64,000 nt of DNA from contig NZ_JAERJP010000011.1 of NCBI RefSeq assembly GCF_018257575.1, positions 62,001 through 126,000 on the forward strand, in the 5' to 3' direction. This document shows, piece after piece, positions 9,772 through 18,689 of the stretch. The position numbers were made by a program, and so were the translations under genes. Origin of the DNA: Tatumella sp. JGM91. GTDB lineage: Bacteria > Pseudomonadota > Gammaproteobacteria > Enterobacterales > Enterobacteriaceae. Below the pieces are notes generated by a model. It did not search any database. It had not been told where the DNA came from and worked only from the letters and a program-made list of their open reading frames with translations. Numbering within the stretch: the first letter of the stretch is position 1; each line of letters opens with the position of its first letter.

Positions 9772-10747
9772 CTGCCCCTCCGATCACAATATCGCCTGAC
9801 TCGGCCAGGCGGCGGACAATTAACAGTATCGCTTTTTGTTCGTTTTCCACGGCTGACATCCTTACCGGGCCACGGCTGCTTAAATCGTCACGCAAAATAT
9901 CTGCAGCCCGTGTGGACATATTGTTTAGGAATTTTTCGCGTAGCGGTGGCTGAGCCCCTTTCAGAGCAACCAGCAACTGCTCTGAATCGACTTCCTGCAG
10001 CAGGCGCTGAATACTGCGGTCATCCACATCGACCAGGTTTTCAAACAGGAACATTTCATCAATAATTTTTTGCGCCAGTTCGTTATCAAACTCACGGACC
10101 GCTTCAATGACAGACTCTTCCTGCTGGGACTTCATCAGATTGAGGATTTCAGCCGCAGTGCGTACCCCGCCCATTTTGGCGCGTTTAAGGTTTTGTCCGT
10201 CGAGCAGGTTATTCAGTACTTCGGTCAGTTCGGCCAGAGCCGCAGGCTGCACTCCGCCGAAAGTGGCAATCCTCAGCATCACATCCTGGCGCAATTTATC
10301 ATCGAACTGTGCCAGAATATCCGCGGCCTGAGGCCGTTTAAGGTGTACCAGGATAGTAGCAATAATTTGCGGGTGCTCTTCACGGATCAGGTCGGCCGCG
10401 GAAGGCGGATCCATCAGGTTCAGGGCATCCATTCCTGACGTTGTGTCGCGGGTATCAAGAATATCCTCCAGCAGACTACTGGCCCGCTCCTCACCCAGCG
10501 CTTTGACCAGAACGGTCCGCAGATATTCATTGTTATTCAGGTTCAGGGCGGCATATTGTTCAGCTTCTTTTTCAAACTGTTGTAATACGCTGGTCAGCTG
10601 TTGATGAGACACCTGTTTCATGGTGGCCATGGCTGCACTGAGGTGCTGGACCTCACGCTGGTTCAGGTGCCGGAATACCCCGGCAGCCCGTTCTTCTCCC
10701 AGTGCCATCATCAGAATGGCACTTTTTGTTGTTCCGTTCAGTGTCAT
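9755..10747 (-). CDS. fliG: Flagellar motor switch protein FliG
   Basis: 330 residues. The N-terminal domain binds FliF, the middle domain has the [11 protein letters not shown] (EHPQ) motif, and the C-terminal torque domain carries the charged helix ([21 protein letters not shown]) that engages the MotA stator. Very well conserved. Start and stop overlap fliF and fliH by a few bases. Confidence 0.97.
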   Translation of the reverse strand: MTLNGTTKSAILMMALGEERAAGVFRHLNQREVQHLSAAMATMKQVSHQQLTSVLQQFEKEAEQYAALNLNNNEYLRTVLVKALGEERASSLLEDILDTRDTTSGMDALNLMDPPSAADLIREEHPQIIATILVHLKRPQAADILAQFDDKLRQDVMLRIATFGGVQPAALAELTEVLNNLLDGQNLKRAKMGGVRTAAEILNLMKSQQEESVIEAVREFDNELAQKIIDEMFLFENLVDVDDRSIQRLLQEVDSEQLLVALKGAQPPLREKFLNNMSTRAADILRDDLSSRGPVRMSAVENEQKAILLIVRRLAESGDIVIGGADETYV

Positions 10748-12456
10748 AGTTCATTCCCCATCCAGTCACGGACTACCAGTGCGACCACCTGCGGGTCGTT
10801 TTCTGACATCTCGCGGATACGCCTGCTTAAAATTTCACTATTGATACGCTGTTGTGCCTTGCGTGCCGTTTCCTGTAAGGTGCCGTCACTGCTATTGTCA
10901 GGTTCAGTTTCCGGCGCAGACGAGGACAGGGCGATATCTTTTTCCTGACTGGCTGCAGCACGGCGTTGTTCGAGAAGCGGCTTCACGGCTTTACGGTAAA
11001 GCAGCAGGGCAGCAATAATCACTATCAGCCACCGGCCGCCAGACAGCAGCAGGTCAGCAAACTGCGGTGTTTTCCACAAAGGCGGACTGTTATCGTCTGT
11101 CACACGGTTAAAGGGCGTATTTACCAGCCTGACTGAGTCACCGCGGCTGGCAGAAAACCCCATTGCTTCCTTCGTCAGGGCGGTGATCTGCTGTAACTGT
11201 TGCTCCGGCAGAGCCCGGGCTTTTCCCTGTTCGCCGGCCTGATAATTGACTACCACGGCCACGGACAACCGTTTTATATCACCGGTATTGAGTTGCGTAT
11301 GCCTGACTGTCCGGTCAAGTTCATAGTTAGTGGTTGAGTCATGCTGTGACTGCTGATTTTGGGGAACTGTGGCACGGGCTCTGGCCGCTGTACCGGCCGC
11401 CGTGCTGGTGGCTGCGCCATTTTGTGCCGCCGGAGTCGCTGGCGGGGCAGTTTGCGGCGTGGTCACCGGCGCAACAGGGGCCGGGGATGGCTGATTGGTC
11501 AGCGCCCCGGGCACACCGCCTGGTAATATTCCGCCATTTTGCTGACTGTCGCTGGACTGTTGTGAGCGTATCGCCTGGCTATCCGGTTTATTATTTGGCG
11601 TATAATGTTCGTCGGTTTGTTCCTGTTTATCAAAATTGATTTCTGCTGTGACCTGGGCCCGGACATTGCCACGGCCGACCACCGGTCCGAGAATATCTTC
11701 GATCCGCTGACGCATATTACGCTCGACTTCGGCGGTATATTTCAGCTGTACGCTATTCAGTAACTGTCCGCCGGAGACGGAACTGGTCAGCAACGCACCA
11801 TTCTGGTCAATGATGGTCACATTAGCCGGGGGTAAACGACTGACGCTGCTTGACACCATATGCACAATAGCATTGACCTGGCCATCATCCAGCGCCCGTC
11901 CCGGCTGCAACTGTAAAGTGACCGATGCCGTCGGTAACGCATTATCTCTGACAAAGACCGAGGCTTTAGGGACGGCCAGGTGAACGCGGGCAGTACGGAC
12001 CGCCCCGAGGCTTTCGATAGTCCGCGCCAGCTCACCTTCAAGCGCCCGCTGATAATTGATTTGCTCACTGAACTGGCTGATACCGAATTTTTCGTGATCC
12101 AGCAGCTCAAATCCTGTGCTGCCACCGCGCGGCAACCCCTGCTCAGCCAGTTTCAGACGCAGTTCACGTACCTGGCTGGCAGGTACCAGAATATTGCCGG
12201 TATTTTCATCCAGCCGGTAAGGCACATTCATCTGCCCCAGGCTGCTGATAATATTTCCGCCGTCCTGTTCGGAAATATTGTTGTACAGCATTTTATAATC
12301 CGGAGCTTTAGCCCAGAGTACTAAACCGACGACGATTGCCACAGAGACTGCGGCAGCAAAAATCAGCGGGATACCTGCGGAAGTGCGTAACTTCTCCAGA
12401 AGGTGTTGTGCTCTGGCGGAAAATGTTGTCGAAATATCTGCAGGGTTTATTGTCAT
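10744..12456 (-). CDS. fliF: Flagellar MS-ring protein FliF
   Basis: 570 residues with two membrane segments (about 30-52 and 460-480) flanking the periplasmic ring-building motifs. Conserved parts include [55 protein letters not shown] and the extreme C-terminal FliG-binding peptide ([16 protein letters not shown]). A Gln/Pro/Ala-rich insertion at about 300-380 is longer than in E. coli. First gene of the fliFGHIJK unit and divergent from fliE. Confidence 0.96.
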   Translation of the reverse strand: MTINPADISTTFSARAQHLLEKLRTSAGIPLIFAAAVSVAIVVGLVLWAKAPDYKMLYNNISEQDGGNIISSLGQMNVPYRLDENTGNILVPASQVRELRLKLAEQGLPRGGSTGFELLDHEKFGISQFSEQINYQRALEGELARTIESLGAVRTARVHLAVPKASVFVRDNALPTASVTLQLQPGRALDDGQVNAIVHMVSSSVSRLPPANVTIIDQNGALLTSSVSGGQLLNSVQLKYTAEVERNMRQRIEDILGPVVGRGNVRAQVTAEINFDKQEQTDEHYTPNNKPDSQAIRSQQSSDSQQNGGILPGGVPGALTNQPSPAPVAPVTTPQTAPPATPAAQNGAATSTAAGTAARARATVPQNQQSQHDSTTNYELDRTVRHTQLNTGDIKRLSVAVVVNYQAGEQGKARALPEQQLQQITALTKEAMGFSASRGDSVRLVNTPFNRVTDDNSPPLWKTPQFADLLLSGGRWLIVIIAALLLYRKAVKPLLEQRRAAASQEKDIALSSSAPETEPDNSSDGTLQETARKAQQRINSEILSRRIREMSENDPQVVALVVRDWMGNEL

Positions 12457-12574
12457 TGGAATATCCCGGCCACAGAGCCTGGCCTTATTTCTGTTAACAA
12501 CACATCATTCTCCTGTATTACGTGATGAGGGCAGGGGGGCAATATCCCGCATTATTTACCGGTTGACGGTGAAT

Positions 12575-12617
12575 GATGGCGGAAATAATCGGCTTTTTAA
12601 GGGGTATATTCCCGCTT
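12575..12617. promoter_or_regulatory. Candidate FlhDC-binding inverted repeat between fliF and fliE
   Basis: GATGGCGGAAATAATC (12575-12590) resembles the FlhD4C2 half-site AATGGCAGAAATAGCG that I remember. An 11-base spacer and a weaker inverted half-site (12602-12617) follow. In E. coli this divergent fliE/fliF region is controlled by FlhDC (class II). The left half is convincing and the right half is degenerate. Confidence 0.5.
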
Positions 12618-12674
12618 TATTATTTTGTGTCTGTTGTAGATTTTATTGACTGAAGGTTATTCGCAGGAAGATAT

Positions 12675-12983
12675 ATGTCATCATTAATTCAGCAAGTCTC
12701 CGCAGAGATGTCAGTAATGGCAGGGATTGCGGGCGGAAAAGAAAAAGCTGCAGAACAGGGCCAGTCATTCAGCGGTTTACTGCGGTCGGCATTAGGCAAT
12801 ATCAGCCAGCACTATAATCGCTCACAGGCTGACTCGGAAAAATTCGATGCCGGGAATAGTCATATTTCCCTTAATGACCTGATGCTGGAGATGCAAAAAG
12901 CCACAATATCTCTGCAAATGGGCGTTCAGGTAAGGAATAAACTGGTTAACGCTTATACGGACATTATGAATATGTCTGTGTGA
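12675..12983 (+). CDS. fliE: Flagellar hook-basal body protein FliE
   Basis: 102 residues. The C-terminal half has the FliE signature SHISLNDLMLEMQKATISLQMGVQVRNKLVNAYTDIMNMSV. FliE joins the MS ring to the proximal rod and is the first substrate of the export gate. The gene is transcribed alone. Its last seven codons are the attachment site of the adjacent prophage. Here the stop is TGA, supplied by phage DNA, whereas the equivalent position in the right attachment site reads TAA. The protein sequence is therefore unchanged by integration. Confidence 0.95.
   Translation: MSSLIQQVSAEMSVMAGIAGGKEKAAEQGQSFSGLLRSALGNISQHYNRSQADSEKFDAGNSHISLNDLMLEMQKATISLQMGVQVRNKLVNAYTDIMNMSV
12961..12981 (+). 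repeat. attL core of the prophage (within fliE 3' end)
   Basis: 21 bases beginning ACATTATGAATATGTC are repeated exactly at 62548-62568; the bases on both sides differ. The site covers the final codons of fliE and lies next to the integrase gene, as expected of an attachment site. Confidence 0.93.
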
Positions 12984-13009
12984 TGTGGTTAATATATTGT
13001 TTTTAAATA

Positions 13010-14302
13010 TTAATTATTCATTGCTATTACTCCATGGGGCAGTGATGGGACAAAATCATTTAATTTTTCATTCAGGATAGCTCTCTGTGACTCATCATTA
13101 TCTGGCATCCATGTCCCATAAACATTGTGTACCATCTGAGAATTTGTGTGGCCCATTTGGGATGCTATGAAGTTTGGGTTTGCTCCGGCAGCCAATGACC
13201 AGCATGCATATGTGTGTCTGGACTGGTATGCCTTTCTGTCTTTTATTCCCGCCAGTTTAAGTGCGGCTCTCCATGTCTGTGGGAGTGACTTAACACTGTA
13301 GTGATTTGCAGACTCTGATTTTGTTGCATTAATCTTTGGGCTAAAAACGAATGCCAGCACTTCAGTTTCCTTTTTCCCGTACTCTCTCTTTATTACTGAA
13401 ACGGTACTTTCTGGCATCATTCGGGTTAACTCCATCTGGTCACGCAGAGATTCCCACGCGGCATCTATCAGAAATATTTTCCTGATACCGGCGTTGGTTT
13501 TCGGGACCGTAAAGTAGCCCTTTGATGTAAGATTCCTTCTTACTGAGATAGTCCTGTTCTTTGTATCGATATCCCCCCATGAAAGTGCGCATAACTCCCC
13601 ATGACGCATTCCTGTGAAAACGGCCAGTGACCACAGGTTTTTCATTTGTCTGGTGCGCAATGAATCTATCATTCGGTAAAATTCATCCCTCGTTAGCGGG
13701 TCTGGTTTTACCTTGTCTTTCTTCAGGGGGGATACAGACAATGTAACGTTCCGGGATATGTACCCGCTTTCGTGTGCGAACTTCATAACTGACGACAGGA
13801 GTGTTATGCATCCGTTCACGAAGGGTACTGACCTTCCGTTTCTTTCGTGGTTTAAGTATCTCCCGGAAAAGAATTTACCTTTAAGCAGTCGTGAGCGAAG
13901 GGTAAGAATGTCCTCTACTGTGACTGAATCAAGCATTCTTGAGCCGGAAAGATAACTGAGAATGGTTCTGCAAATGTTCTGGTAAACAGAGTAGGTTGAT
14001 GCGGCCACTTCTGTTTCTTTTATTGCCAGCCACTTAGACAGAGCTTCATTGAGGGTTATCGGAGCCTGAACAGAAAAGAACTTATGCAGGTTAACCGATG
14101 CCGGGAACATACTGGCATAGTCAAACGTCCCCGTTTTTATTCCATAGATTACTGTTTCACGTAGCTTTGCTGCCTGATTTCTGTTTTTGGCGTTGTCAGG
14201 AACAGATAGCTTTTCCCGAACTCTGACTCCCTTGTACATAAAACTGATACGCAGATATCCGCCATGGCTTTCTACTCCCGGCGGATATTTCCTCTCTGAC
14301 AT
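13010..14302 (-). CDS. int: Prophage tyrosine integrase
   Basis: 430 residues. The N-terminal arm-binding domain (PPGVESHGGYLRISFMYKG) resembles DUF3596. A SAM-like core-binding domain follows (about 80-190), then the catalytic domain with Arg in GMRHGELCALSW, the YQSRHTYACWSLAAGANP box, His in SQMGH and the nucleophile Tyr in HNVYGTWM. It recombines attP with attB at fliE. The gene is next to attL and coupled to xis upstream; AGAGGAAAT precedes the ATG. Confidence 0.96.
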   Translation of the reverse strand: MSERKYPPGVESHGGYLRISFMYKGVRVREKLSVPDNAKNRNQAAKLRETVIYGIKTGTFDYASMFPASVNLHKFFSVQAPITLNEALSKWLAIKETEVAASTYSVYQNICRTILSYLSGSRMLDSVTVEDILTLRSRLLKGKFFSGRYLNHERNGRSVPFVNGCITLLSSVMKFAHESGYISRNVTLSVSPLKKDKVKPDPLTRDEFYRMIDSLRTRQMKNLWSLAVFTGMRHGELCALSWGDIDTKNRTISVRRNLTSKGYFTVPKTNAGIRKIFLIDAAWESLRDQMELTRMMPESTVSVIKREYGKKETEVLAFVFSPKINATKSESANHYSVKSLPQTWRAALKLAGIKDRKAYQSRHTYACWSLAAGANPNFIASQMGHTNSQMVHNVYGTWMPDNDESQRAILNEKLNDFVPSLPHGVIAMNN

Positions 14303-14312
14303 ATTTCCTCTC

Positions 14313-14585
14313 TTAAGCCTTAAAGGCTGATTTCACTTTTGTTCCAAATCCGTTTGGTTGCTTCCTTATCTGGGACTCAATCCATTTTTCAATTGCCTCC
14401 GTGTTATACATACACTCGCTTGTCTCAAGCGGTTCTCCTTCTGGGGATACGTGCAAGTATTCGCGTCCCAGCAACCAGGATTTCTCCCGGGCCCGCCTGA
14501 TCGTTCCTGGCTTCAGGCCGGTGGTCAAGGTTAACACTTCTTTGGTTACCCACTTAGCGGGCTTGAGTAAAACAACCTGACTCAT
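14313..14585 (-). CDS. xis: Excisionase-like protein (DUF1233 family)
   Basis: 90 residues beginning MSQVVLLKPAKWVTKEVL. The body (TGLKPGTIRRAREKSWLLGREYLHVSPEGEP, then ECMYNTEAIEKWIESQ) is typical of phage excisionases of the DUF1233 type, a winged-helix DNA-bending protein that directs Int toward excision. I chose the ATG at 14585, which has AAGGAG before it; an in-frame upstream start at 14615 lacks one. It is directly upstream of int. Confidence 0.88.
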   Translation of the reverse strand: MSQVVLLKPAKWVTKEVLTLTTGLKPGTIRRAREKSWLLGREYLHVSPEGEPLETSECMYNTEAIEKWIESQIRKQPNGFGTKVKSAFKA

Positions 14586-14671
14586 AGCATTCTCCTTTAC
14601 CCAACCCGCAGGCACGATGAAACCGCCGGTAACCGGTGCGGGAATAGGGTGGTGTGGTTTAGTTGGTGGGG

Positions 14672-14887
14672 TTAGTGGCGTTTAAATCTGGCGGCGCGTT
14701 CGTGCTTTTCTGCATCTTCGCGACATTCAGGGCAGCAGTAATTAGATTTCGGTAACGATGCTGTTCCGCAATCACCATTCAGACAAATTGCTGAGAATGG
14801 TTTCGGTAGTGGGCGATTAGCCATGGCTACCTGTAATTGTTGAAGCTCCAGTTCTGATGCCTGGTCGAGCGGGTCGGCGTGGGTCAT
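14672..14887 (-). CDS. Small zinc-finger protein, TraR/DksA-like
   Basis: 71 residues: a helical N-terminus (DPLDQASELELQQLQVAM) and a four-cysteine cluster (CLNGDCG, then CCPECREDAEKHERA). The layout resembles the short TraR/DksA-type zinc-finger proteins common in lambdoid left operons. TraR-like proteins bind the RNA polymerase secondary channel; whether this one does is inference. An in-frame start further upstream (15007) would overlap the next gene, so ATG 14887 was preferred. Confidence 0.7.
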   Translation of the reverse strand: MTHADPLDQASELELQQLQVAMANRPLPKPFSAICLNGDCGTASLPKSNYCCPECREDAEKHERAARFKRH

Positions 14888-14897
14888 GGTGGTTTCC

Positions 14898-15221
14898 TCA
14901 AAAATGAAATTTAAGGCTTGGGATTTTCCCGGCGCGGATGTTTTCGACGATCGCAGATACGAACTCGTAAGGCGAATAGGTATCTGGCATTTTTCCTTCA
15001 ATCCCAAGCAGTTCTGAAATCGCCATCTGATTGCGCTTAGATATTCTGTCCACTTTTATAGCTGAGAGAACATCAATACAGTCCTCGCATATCAGAAGAT
15101 TATTCCTCGCAGTAACCAGCCGGTCTCGGCCAGCATTAGCACCACATAAGGTACAGATATCCTCCGGGTCTGGCTGGTATTCAGAAAAAACAAAACACGA
15201 CGAATTTTCGGTTGTCGGCAT
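14898..15221 (-). CDS. Phage protein with a ClpX-like C4 zinc-binding domain
   Basis: 107 residues. Residues about 20-55 carry CTLCG, 16 residues, then a run ending ICEDCIDVL. This is the pattern of the ClpX N-terminal zinc-binding domain (CSFCGKS, then YICDECVDLC), which in ClpX forms dimers and binds adaptors such as SspB and substrates such as lambda O. No AAA+ domain follows; the remaining 50 residues look helical. The start at 15221 is preceded by AAAGGAAACC. Confidence 0.7.
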   Translation of the reverse strand: MPTTENSSCFVFSEYQPDPEDICTLCGANAGRDRLVTARNNLLICEDCIDVLSAIKVDRISKRNQMAISELLGIEGKMPDTYSPYEFVSAIVENIRAGKIPSLKFHF

Positions 15222-15241
15222 AGTGGTTTCCTTTAGGCAAT

Positions 15242-15265
15242 AAAAAAACCGCCTCAGTGGGCGGC
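15242..15265 (-). terminator. Terminator in the left operon
   Basis: Read on the minus strand, CCGCC-CACTGA-GGCGG is followed by seven T. It lies between the 90-residue gene and the ClpX-like zinc-finger gene, so PL transcripts must read through it, consistent with N antitermination. Confidence 0.85.
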
Positions 15266-15285
15266 TTGGTACTGGTTGAAATTTA

Positions 15286-15558
15286 TCATTTTGGTGTAAC
15301 TGAAATTGTGAAATGTCTACCAATATGCCCCCCAATAGGGCTCACAGTCGTATTGATATTTTTATCACTGAGTAATTCCGAATCATTCAATATACTCATT
15401 ATGTGATCACTGGCACTTTTCACCGAAATGGTAGGCTCGGCATAAATATCTATGCTTAGAATTTTTGAGTCCTTATAATTATCGCAAGTAGCAAGGAGTA
15501 TAAACTGACTGGCGACTGTCTCAGTGTCTTCTAAATTTCCTACAGGAGTCGGCTCCAT
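15286..15558 (-). CDS. Hypothetical phage protein (90 aa)
   Basis: 90 residues, acidic, without cysteines apart from one in LLATCDNYKD and without hydrophobic segments. GAGGGTGG lies shortly before the ATG. I do not recognise the family. The alternating hydrophobic pattern (FTISVTP, ILSIDIYAEP) suggests a small beta-rich fold. It is followed by a terminator. Confidence 0.6.
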   Translation of the reverse strand: MEPTPVGNLEDTETVASQFILLATCDNYKDSKILSIDIYAEPTISVKSASDHIMSILNDSELLSDKNINTTVSPIGGHIGRHFTISVTPK

Positions 15559-15589
15559 AATCCACCCTCAATCTTATCTAAAAGATTAC

Positions 15590-15760
15590 TTATATATCAC
15601 TCCTGTAAATCATTCCACACAATAACTCTGCAGCCGGCCGCCGCGTATGAAGTCTGTCAATGATAGTCTGGCATTGTGTTTCGGTGGGGTAGACTGTTTC
15701 AGTGAGGGGAGTTGCCTGGTTACCGGAGATAATGAGGATGACGTATCCGGCGAGTATCAT
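15590..15760 (-). CDS. Small phage protein, possibly DUF1482-like
   Basis: 56 residues: an N-terminal hydrophobic stretch (ILAGYVILIISG), then VYPTETQCQTIIDRL and a second Cys (AELLCGMIY). The pattern of a short exported-looking N-terminus and two spaced cysteines resembles phage DUF1482 proteins, but the match is from memory. Two adjacent ATG codons follow AGGAGG; the second (15760) has the better spacing. It is coupled to the 34-codon gene upstream. Confidence 0.6.
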   Translation of the reverse strand: MILAGYVILIISGNQATPLTETVYPTETQCQTIIDRLHTRRPAAELLCGMIYRSDI

Positions 15761-15864
15761 CATTTCCTCCTGTACGCATCCCACAGAGCAATGCGGAACG
15801 CTATTCGCTTAATGTAAGCAGGGTACCAGCCCCTGATTATCAGCATGCTTGTTCTCTGGATCAT
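15760..15864 (-). CDS. Small basic phage protein (34 aa)
   Basis: 34 codons starting MIQRTSMLIIRGWYP and ending DAYRRK. Basic and aromatic, with no recognised domain. Its ATG overlaps the TGA of the upstream gene (ATGA at 15861-15864), and its own stop overlaps the start of the next gene. This head-to-tail coupling is the main support. Similar tiny Arg-rich genes sit in the left operon of many lambdoid phages. Confidence 0.6.
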   Translation of the reverse strand: MIQRTSMLIIRGWYPAYIKRIAFRIALWDAYRRK

Positions 15865-16193
15865 CGCACCACCAAAAGGGCGCTTTGCTTCAGGTTTTCG
15901 AGCCATGTTTTATCCATTGCAGCGAGTCTCATGCTGATATTAAAACGGCCCTGACGATAAAGCCATGCCATTGAACCCATGCAGTGCGATTCTTTGCCAC
16001 TATGCTGATACTGGCCATTATCATCTTCATGGCCTGAGAGTGTTTTGTGGCACAGAAACGGCGCCATATCATCAGCAAGAAGGCCTGATTTAATGTCCGC
16101 CAGCCTCCCGGGCCTTAGTGTGTGAGATATCGACTGCGGAGAGTCCAAAAATGGACAGTTACTGCATGGTCTGGTTAATGCGATTGCTTTCAT
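15861..16193 (-). CDS. DUF6283-like cysteine-containing phage protein
   Basis: 110 residues with PCSNCPF near the N-terminus, then FLCHKT and SHCMGSMAWL. This four-cysteine layout is that of the DUF6283-type phage proteins, probably metal-binding, of unknown role. The start at ATG 16193 is preferred; a GTG four codons earlier or a TTG at 16214 are possible and closer to GGAGGGG. It is followed by the 34-codon gene with ATGA overlap. Confidence 0.7.
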   Translation of the reverse strand: MKAIALTRPCSNCPFLDSPQSISHTLRPGRLADIKSGLLADDMAPFLCHKTLSGHEDDNGQYQHSGKESHCMGSMAWLYRQGRFNISMRLAAMDKTWLENLKQSALLVVR

Positions 16194-16221
16194 CTTCTTC
16201 ACGTTCCCCTCCAATAAGTAA

Positions 16222-16239
16222 CCCTCCGGATAGGGAGGG
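16222..16239 (-). terminator. Hairpin after ssb
   Basis: On the minus strand CCCTCCC-TATCC-GGAGGG is followed by TTACTT, a weak U-run. It lies 10 bases after the ssb stop and just before the next ribosome-binding site. Confidence 0.45.
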
Positions 16240-16248
16240 TTATTTTAT

Positions 16249-16716
16249 TCAGAATGGTGGCTCATCGTCCCTTTGGTGGCCTGATTGTGGCTGGCCCCAT
16301 CCTTGCTGCGGGATACCGGACTGCTGGCCGCTGTTCTGGCTACCCTGATTCCCCCCCGATCCACCTTGTCGGCCACCAAGCATCTGCATTGTGCCGCCGA
16401 CATTCACGACCACTTCCGTTGTGTACCGGTCCTGTCCACCCTGGTCTTGCCATTTGCGGGTTTTAAGCTGGCCCTCGATATAGACCTGCGATCCCTTACG
16501 CAGGTATTCCCCGGCGACCTCTGCCAATTTTCCGAACAGCACCACACGATGCCATTCCGTAACTTCCTTGTTCTCGCCTGTCTGCTTATCCCGCCAGCTC
16601 TCCGATGTTGCCAGCGTGATGTTGGTTACCGCCCCTCCATTGGGCAAATACCGCACTTCAGGGTCCTGTCCCAAATTCCCGACGAGTATCACTCGGTTTA
16701 CGCCTTTGCTTGCCAT
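16249..16716 (-). CDS. ssb: Phage single-stranded DNA-binding protein
   Basis: 155 residues. The OB-fold is intact ([65 protein letters not shown]), then a Gly/Gln linker and the acidic tip DDEPPF that recruits host repair proteins. Close to chromosomal enterobacterial SSB. It follows recT, so it is part of the annealing module. Confidence 0.96.
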   Translation of the reverse strand: MASKGVNRVILVGNLGQDPEVRYLPNGGAVTNITLATSESWRDKQTGENKEVTEWHRVVLFGKLAEVAGEYLRKGSQVYIEGQLKTRKWQDQGGQDRYTTEVVVNVGGTMQMLGGRQGGSGGNQGSQNSGQQSGIPQQGWGQPQSGHQRDDEPPF

Positions 16717-16729
16717 TTAACTCTCCCTG

Positions 16730-17611
16730 TTATGCCGCGTTCTGGCTGAGTTCATCGGTACGCAGGCCATAAATGTCGGTGGCCACATCCAGTAATTCCT
16801 GTGTGCCGGCCAGTGCCCGGGCTGCATAGCGGTAGGCTTTATCCAGATCGGCAGGCGATGCGGCCTTGGTGGCTGCTTCTTTAAACGCTTCGAGGATTTC
16901 ATCAGGACTTCGCTCATCAGTATGATGTTGGACAGTATTAGCCTGCTGTTCCGGTTTCTGGTTGATCAGGTTGTTCAGGTCACCCGAAGTACGCACCGGC
17001 GTGATATCCCGCTCAGCCCGCTTAGTCGGTTCAAATTCATCAGGCGTGTAAACACCAAGGATCACGTCCGGACAGTACAGCCGGGCCCAATATTTAACAG
17101 CGAGATAAGCAAGCTGCTGCTTGGGTGCTGTTTTCCATAACGGTGAGTTGCGGGTGGTGACGAACTCAAAATTCAGCCATTCCCCCCAGGTGACCTCCGT
17201 TTCGCCGCGAAGCACCGCACCCACGCGAACACATAATCCTTTCTCTGTATTCGGGTTTTTGTCGCCGGGTCGGAAGTTATCCCAGTTTCCGGCATACTCG
17301 TATTTGAAACGACCCTGAACAGCGGTAGAGCTGGTGATCACCGCATTGACCAGTTGCGCCTCATAACCCAAAGTACCGTTTACAAGGTGCGTCTTCTGTG
17401 CAACCGCATAGGGATTCATTCCCCACTGAGCTGCCTGTAACGCGATTGCCAGACAGTCTGCGGTGTTACCGGATAAATATTTTGGCACAGTAGCTTTTCC
17501 ATCTGCCATGACCGCGGCAAAGGCCTGTAACTTTTGCAATCCGCTCGGGCTGAAAATGGCTGCTTTGGTATCGGCTTCATTAGCTGGTGTTTGTGCGATT
17601 TCGTGACTCAT
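16730..17611 (-). CDS. recT: RecT single-strand annealing recombinase
   Basis: 293 residues. RecT family signatures include LQKLQAFAAVMADGK, CLAIALQAAQWGMNPYAVAQKTHLVNGTLGYEAQL and APKQQLAYLAVKYWARLYCPDVILGVYTPDE. RecT coats the 3' tail made by RecE and anneals it. ATGA overlap with recE (17608-17611); AAGGAGA precedes the start. The C-terminal 70 residues are variable and may contact SSB. Confidence 0.96.
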   Translation of the reverse strand: MSHEIAQTPANEADTKAAIFSPSGLQKLQAFAAVMADGKATVPKYLSGNTADCLAIALQAAQWGMNPYAVAQKTHLVNGTLGYEAQLVNAVITSSTAVQGRFKYEYAGNWDNFRPGDKNPNTEKGLCVRVGAVLRGETEVTWGEWLNFEFVTTRNSPLWKTAPKQQLAYLAVKYWARLYCPDVILGVYTPDEFEPTKRAERDITPVRTSGDLNNLINQKPEQQANTVQHHTDERSPDEILEAFKEAATKAASPADLDKAYRYAARALAGTQELLDVATDIYGLRTDELSQNAA

Positions 17612-18426
17612 AGGGAATCTCTCCTTCTGGCCCATTCGGGCCGTGCAAGACGTTCAACACCGCCCCAATTACCGGTAGCGATGCATTCGTGATAGGTGGT
17701 CAGGTTTTTCCGGAACTCGTTATATCCGGCCTCGACATCCTGTGATTCGAGTTCAAACACCCTGACCGGGTATCGGCCGCAATTGATGGTTTCACTGACG
17801 GCGATGAAGACGAACAGGGGATATTCGCCAAATTCTTTCAGGTAACCCTCCCGATACATGGCATCCTGTACGTGGTACCGGAATTCTTCGACGTGACGGC
17901 TGAATCGGTCCATGTCAGCGACCTTTTTTACGTCAGCGATTACCGGCTGCGCTTTGAGAAACTTGTCCGGCCTGATCCGGCACAGTTCTTCGGTTTCATC
18001 ATCCCGCCAGTAAATTGAGCTTTCGCAGAATCCGTCTGCCTCCAGCAACCAACGGGCACCGGTGTGGGCCATGGCACTGTCTCGCATGAGTTTCAGCTTC
18101 CTGTCATCGTCATGAGTGATTGGTGTGATACCCGTCCGCTTGCATCGATCCAGAAATTGTTGCTCTTCTTCGCGCCCTGCGACAGTCCGACGATTGACCT
18201 CCGGACCTATCTCAAAACGTTTGCTAAACTCTTCTGGTTCCAATAGCAGGCAGTGCAGAGCAGTACCCATATCGAGTGCCGCTGTCTTTTCTTCATCAAC
18301 CGGTGCGAGCTTGCGCCACTGGTAAATTGCCGGACTGATAGCAATATCATCCAGCTGTGACTTACTGACACCCGCGCCGGCGTGGTAGTCATGGTTGGAA
18401 ATGGCGTGATAGATACCTGGTTCCAT
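17608..18426 (-). CDS. recE: RecE-type exodeoxyribonuclease VIII
   Basis: 272 residues, equivalent to the C-terminal nuclease domain of E. coli RecE (whose N-terminal region is missing, as in most phages). Motifs: MEPGIYHAISNHDYHAGAGVSKSQLD, ALDMGTALHCLLLEPEEF, and the PDDEXK core RPDKF followed by IADVKKVAD, then YHVQDAMYREGY. It is a 5'-3' double-strand exonuclease working with RecT. I chose ATG 18426 with GGAG before it; another ATG four codons earlier overlaps the upstream gene. Confidence 0.95.
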   Translation of the reverse strand: MEPGIYHAISNHDYHAGAGVSKSQLDDIAISPAIYQWRKLAPVDEEKTAALDMGTALHCLLLEPEEFSKRFEIGPEVNRRTVAGREEEQQFLDRCKRTGITPITHDDDRKLKLMRDSAMAHTGARWLLEADGFCESSIYWRDDETEELCRIRPDKFLKAQPVIADVKKVADMDRFSRHVEEFRYHVQDAMYREGYLKEFGEYPLFVFIAVSETINCGRYPVRVFELESQDVEAGYNEFRKNLTTYHECIATGNWGGVERLARPEWARRRDSL

Positions 18427-18428
18427 GA

Positions 18429-18689
18429 TTAGCTCCATTCGGCTTTTGCTTTATCCAGGCAGATGCGATCAATGAACTCGGCGTAAGCGTCCTGTGCGTC
18501 ATCGCTGGCCAGCAGGAATGCATAGGCCGGATTAGCCGCGGCGAACAGTTCGATGTCGTCAGGGAATAGGGCGGACAACTCTTCAGCCCGTTCCCGCACC
18601 GCTTCGTCATAATTCAATTCGGCGTAGTGCCGATCCCATCGTTGGGCTTCGATACTTTCGGCAACTGCAAATGTCGGCTCACGCAGCAT
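18429..18689 (-). CDS. Hypothetical phage protein (86 aa)
   Basis: 86 residues, acidic and helical, rich in Ala, Asp and Glu (ERAEELSALFPDDIELFAAANPAYAFLLASDDAQDAYAEF). No recognised domain. GGAGGTGA precedes the ATG. It overlaps the gene upstream by 11 bases and ends two bases before recE, so it is translated with the recombination genes. Confidence 0.7.
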   Translation of the reverse strand: MLREPTFAVAESIEAQRWDRHYAELNYDEAVRERAEELSALFPDDIELFAAANPAYAFLLASDDAQDAYAEFIDRICLDKAKAEWS

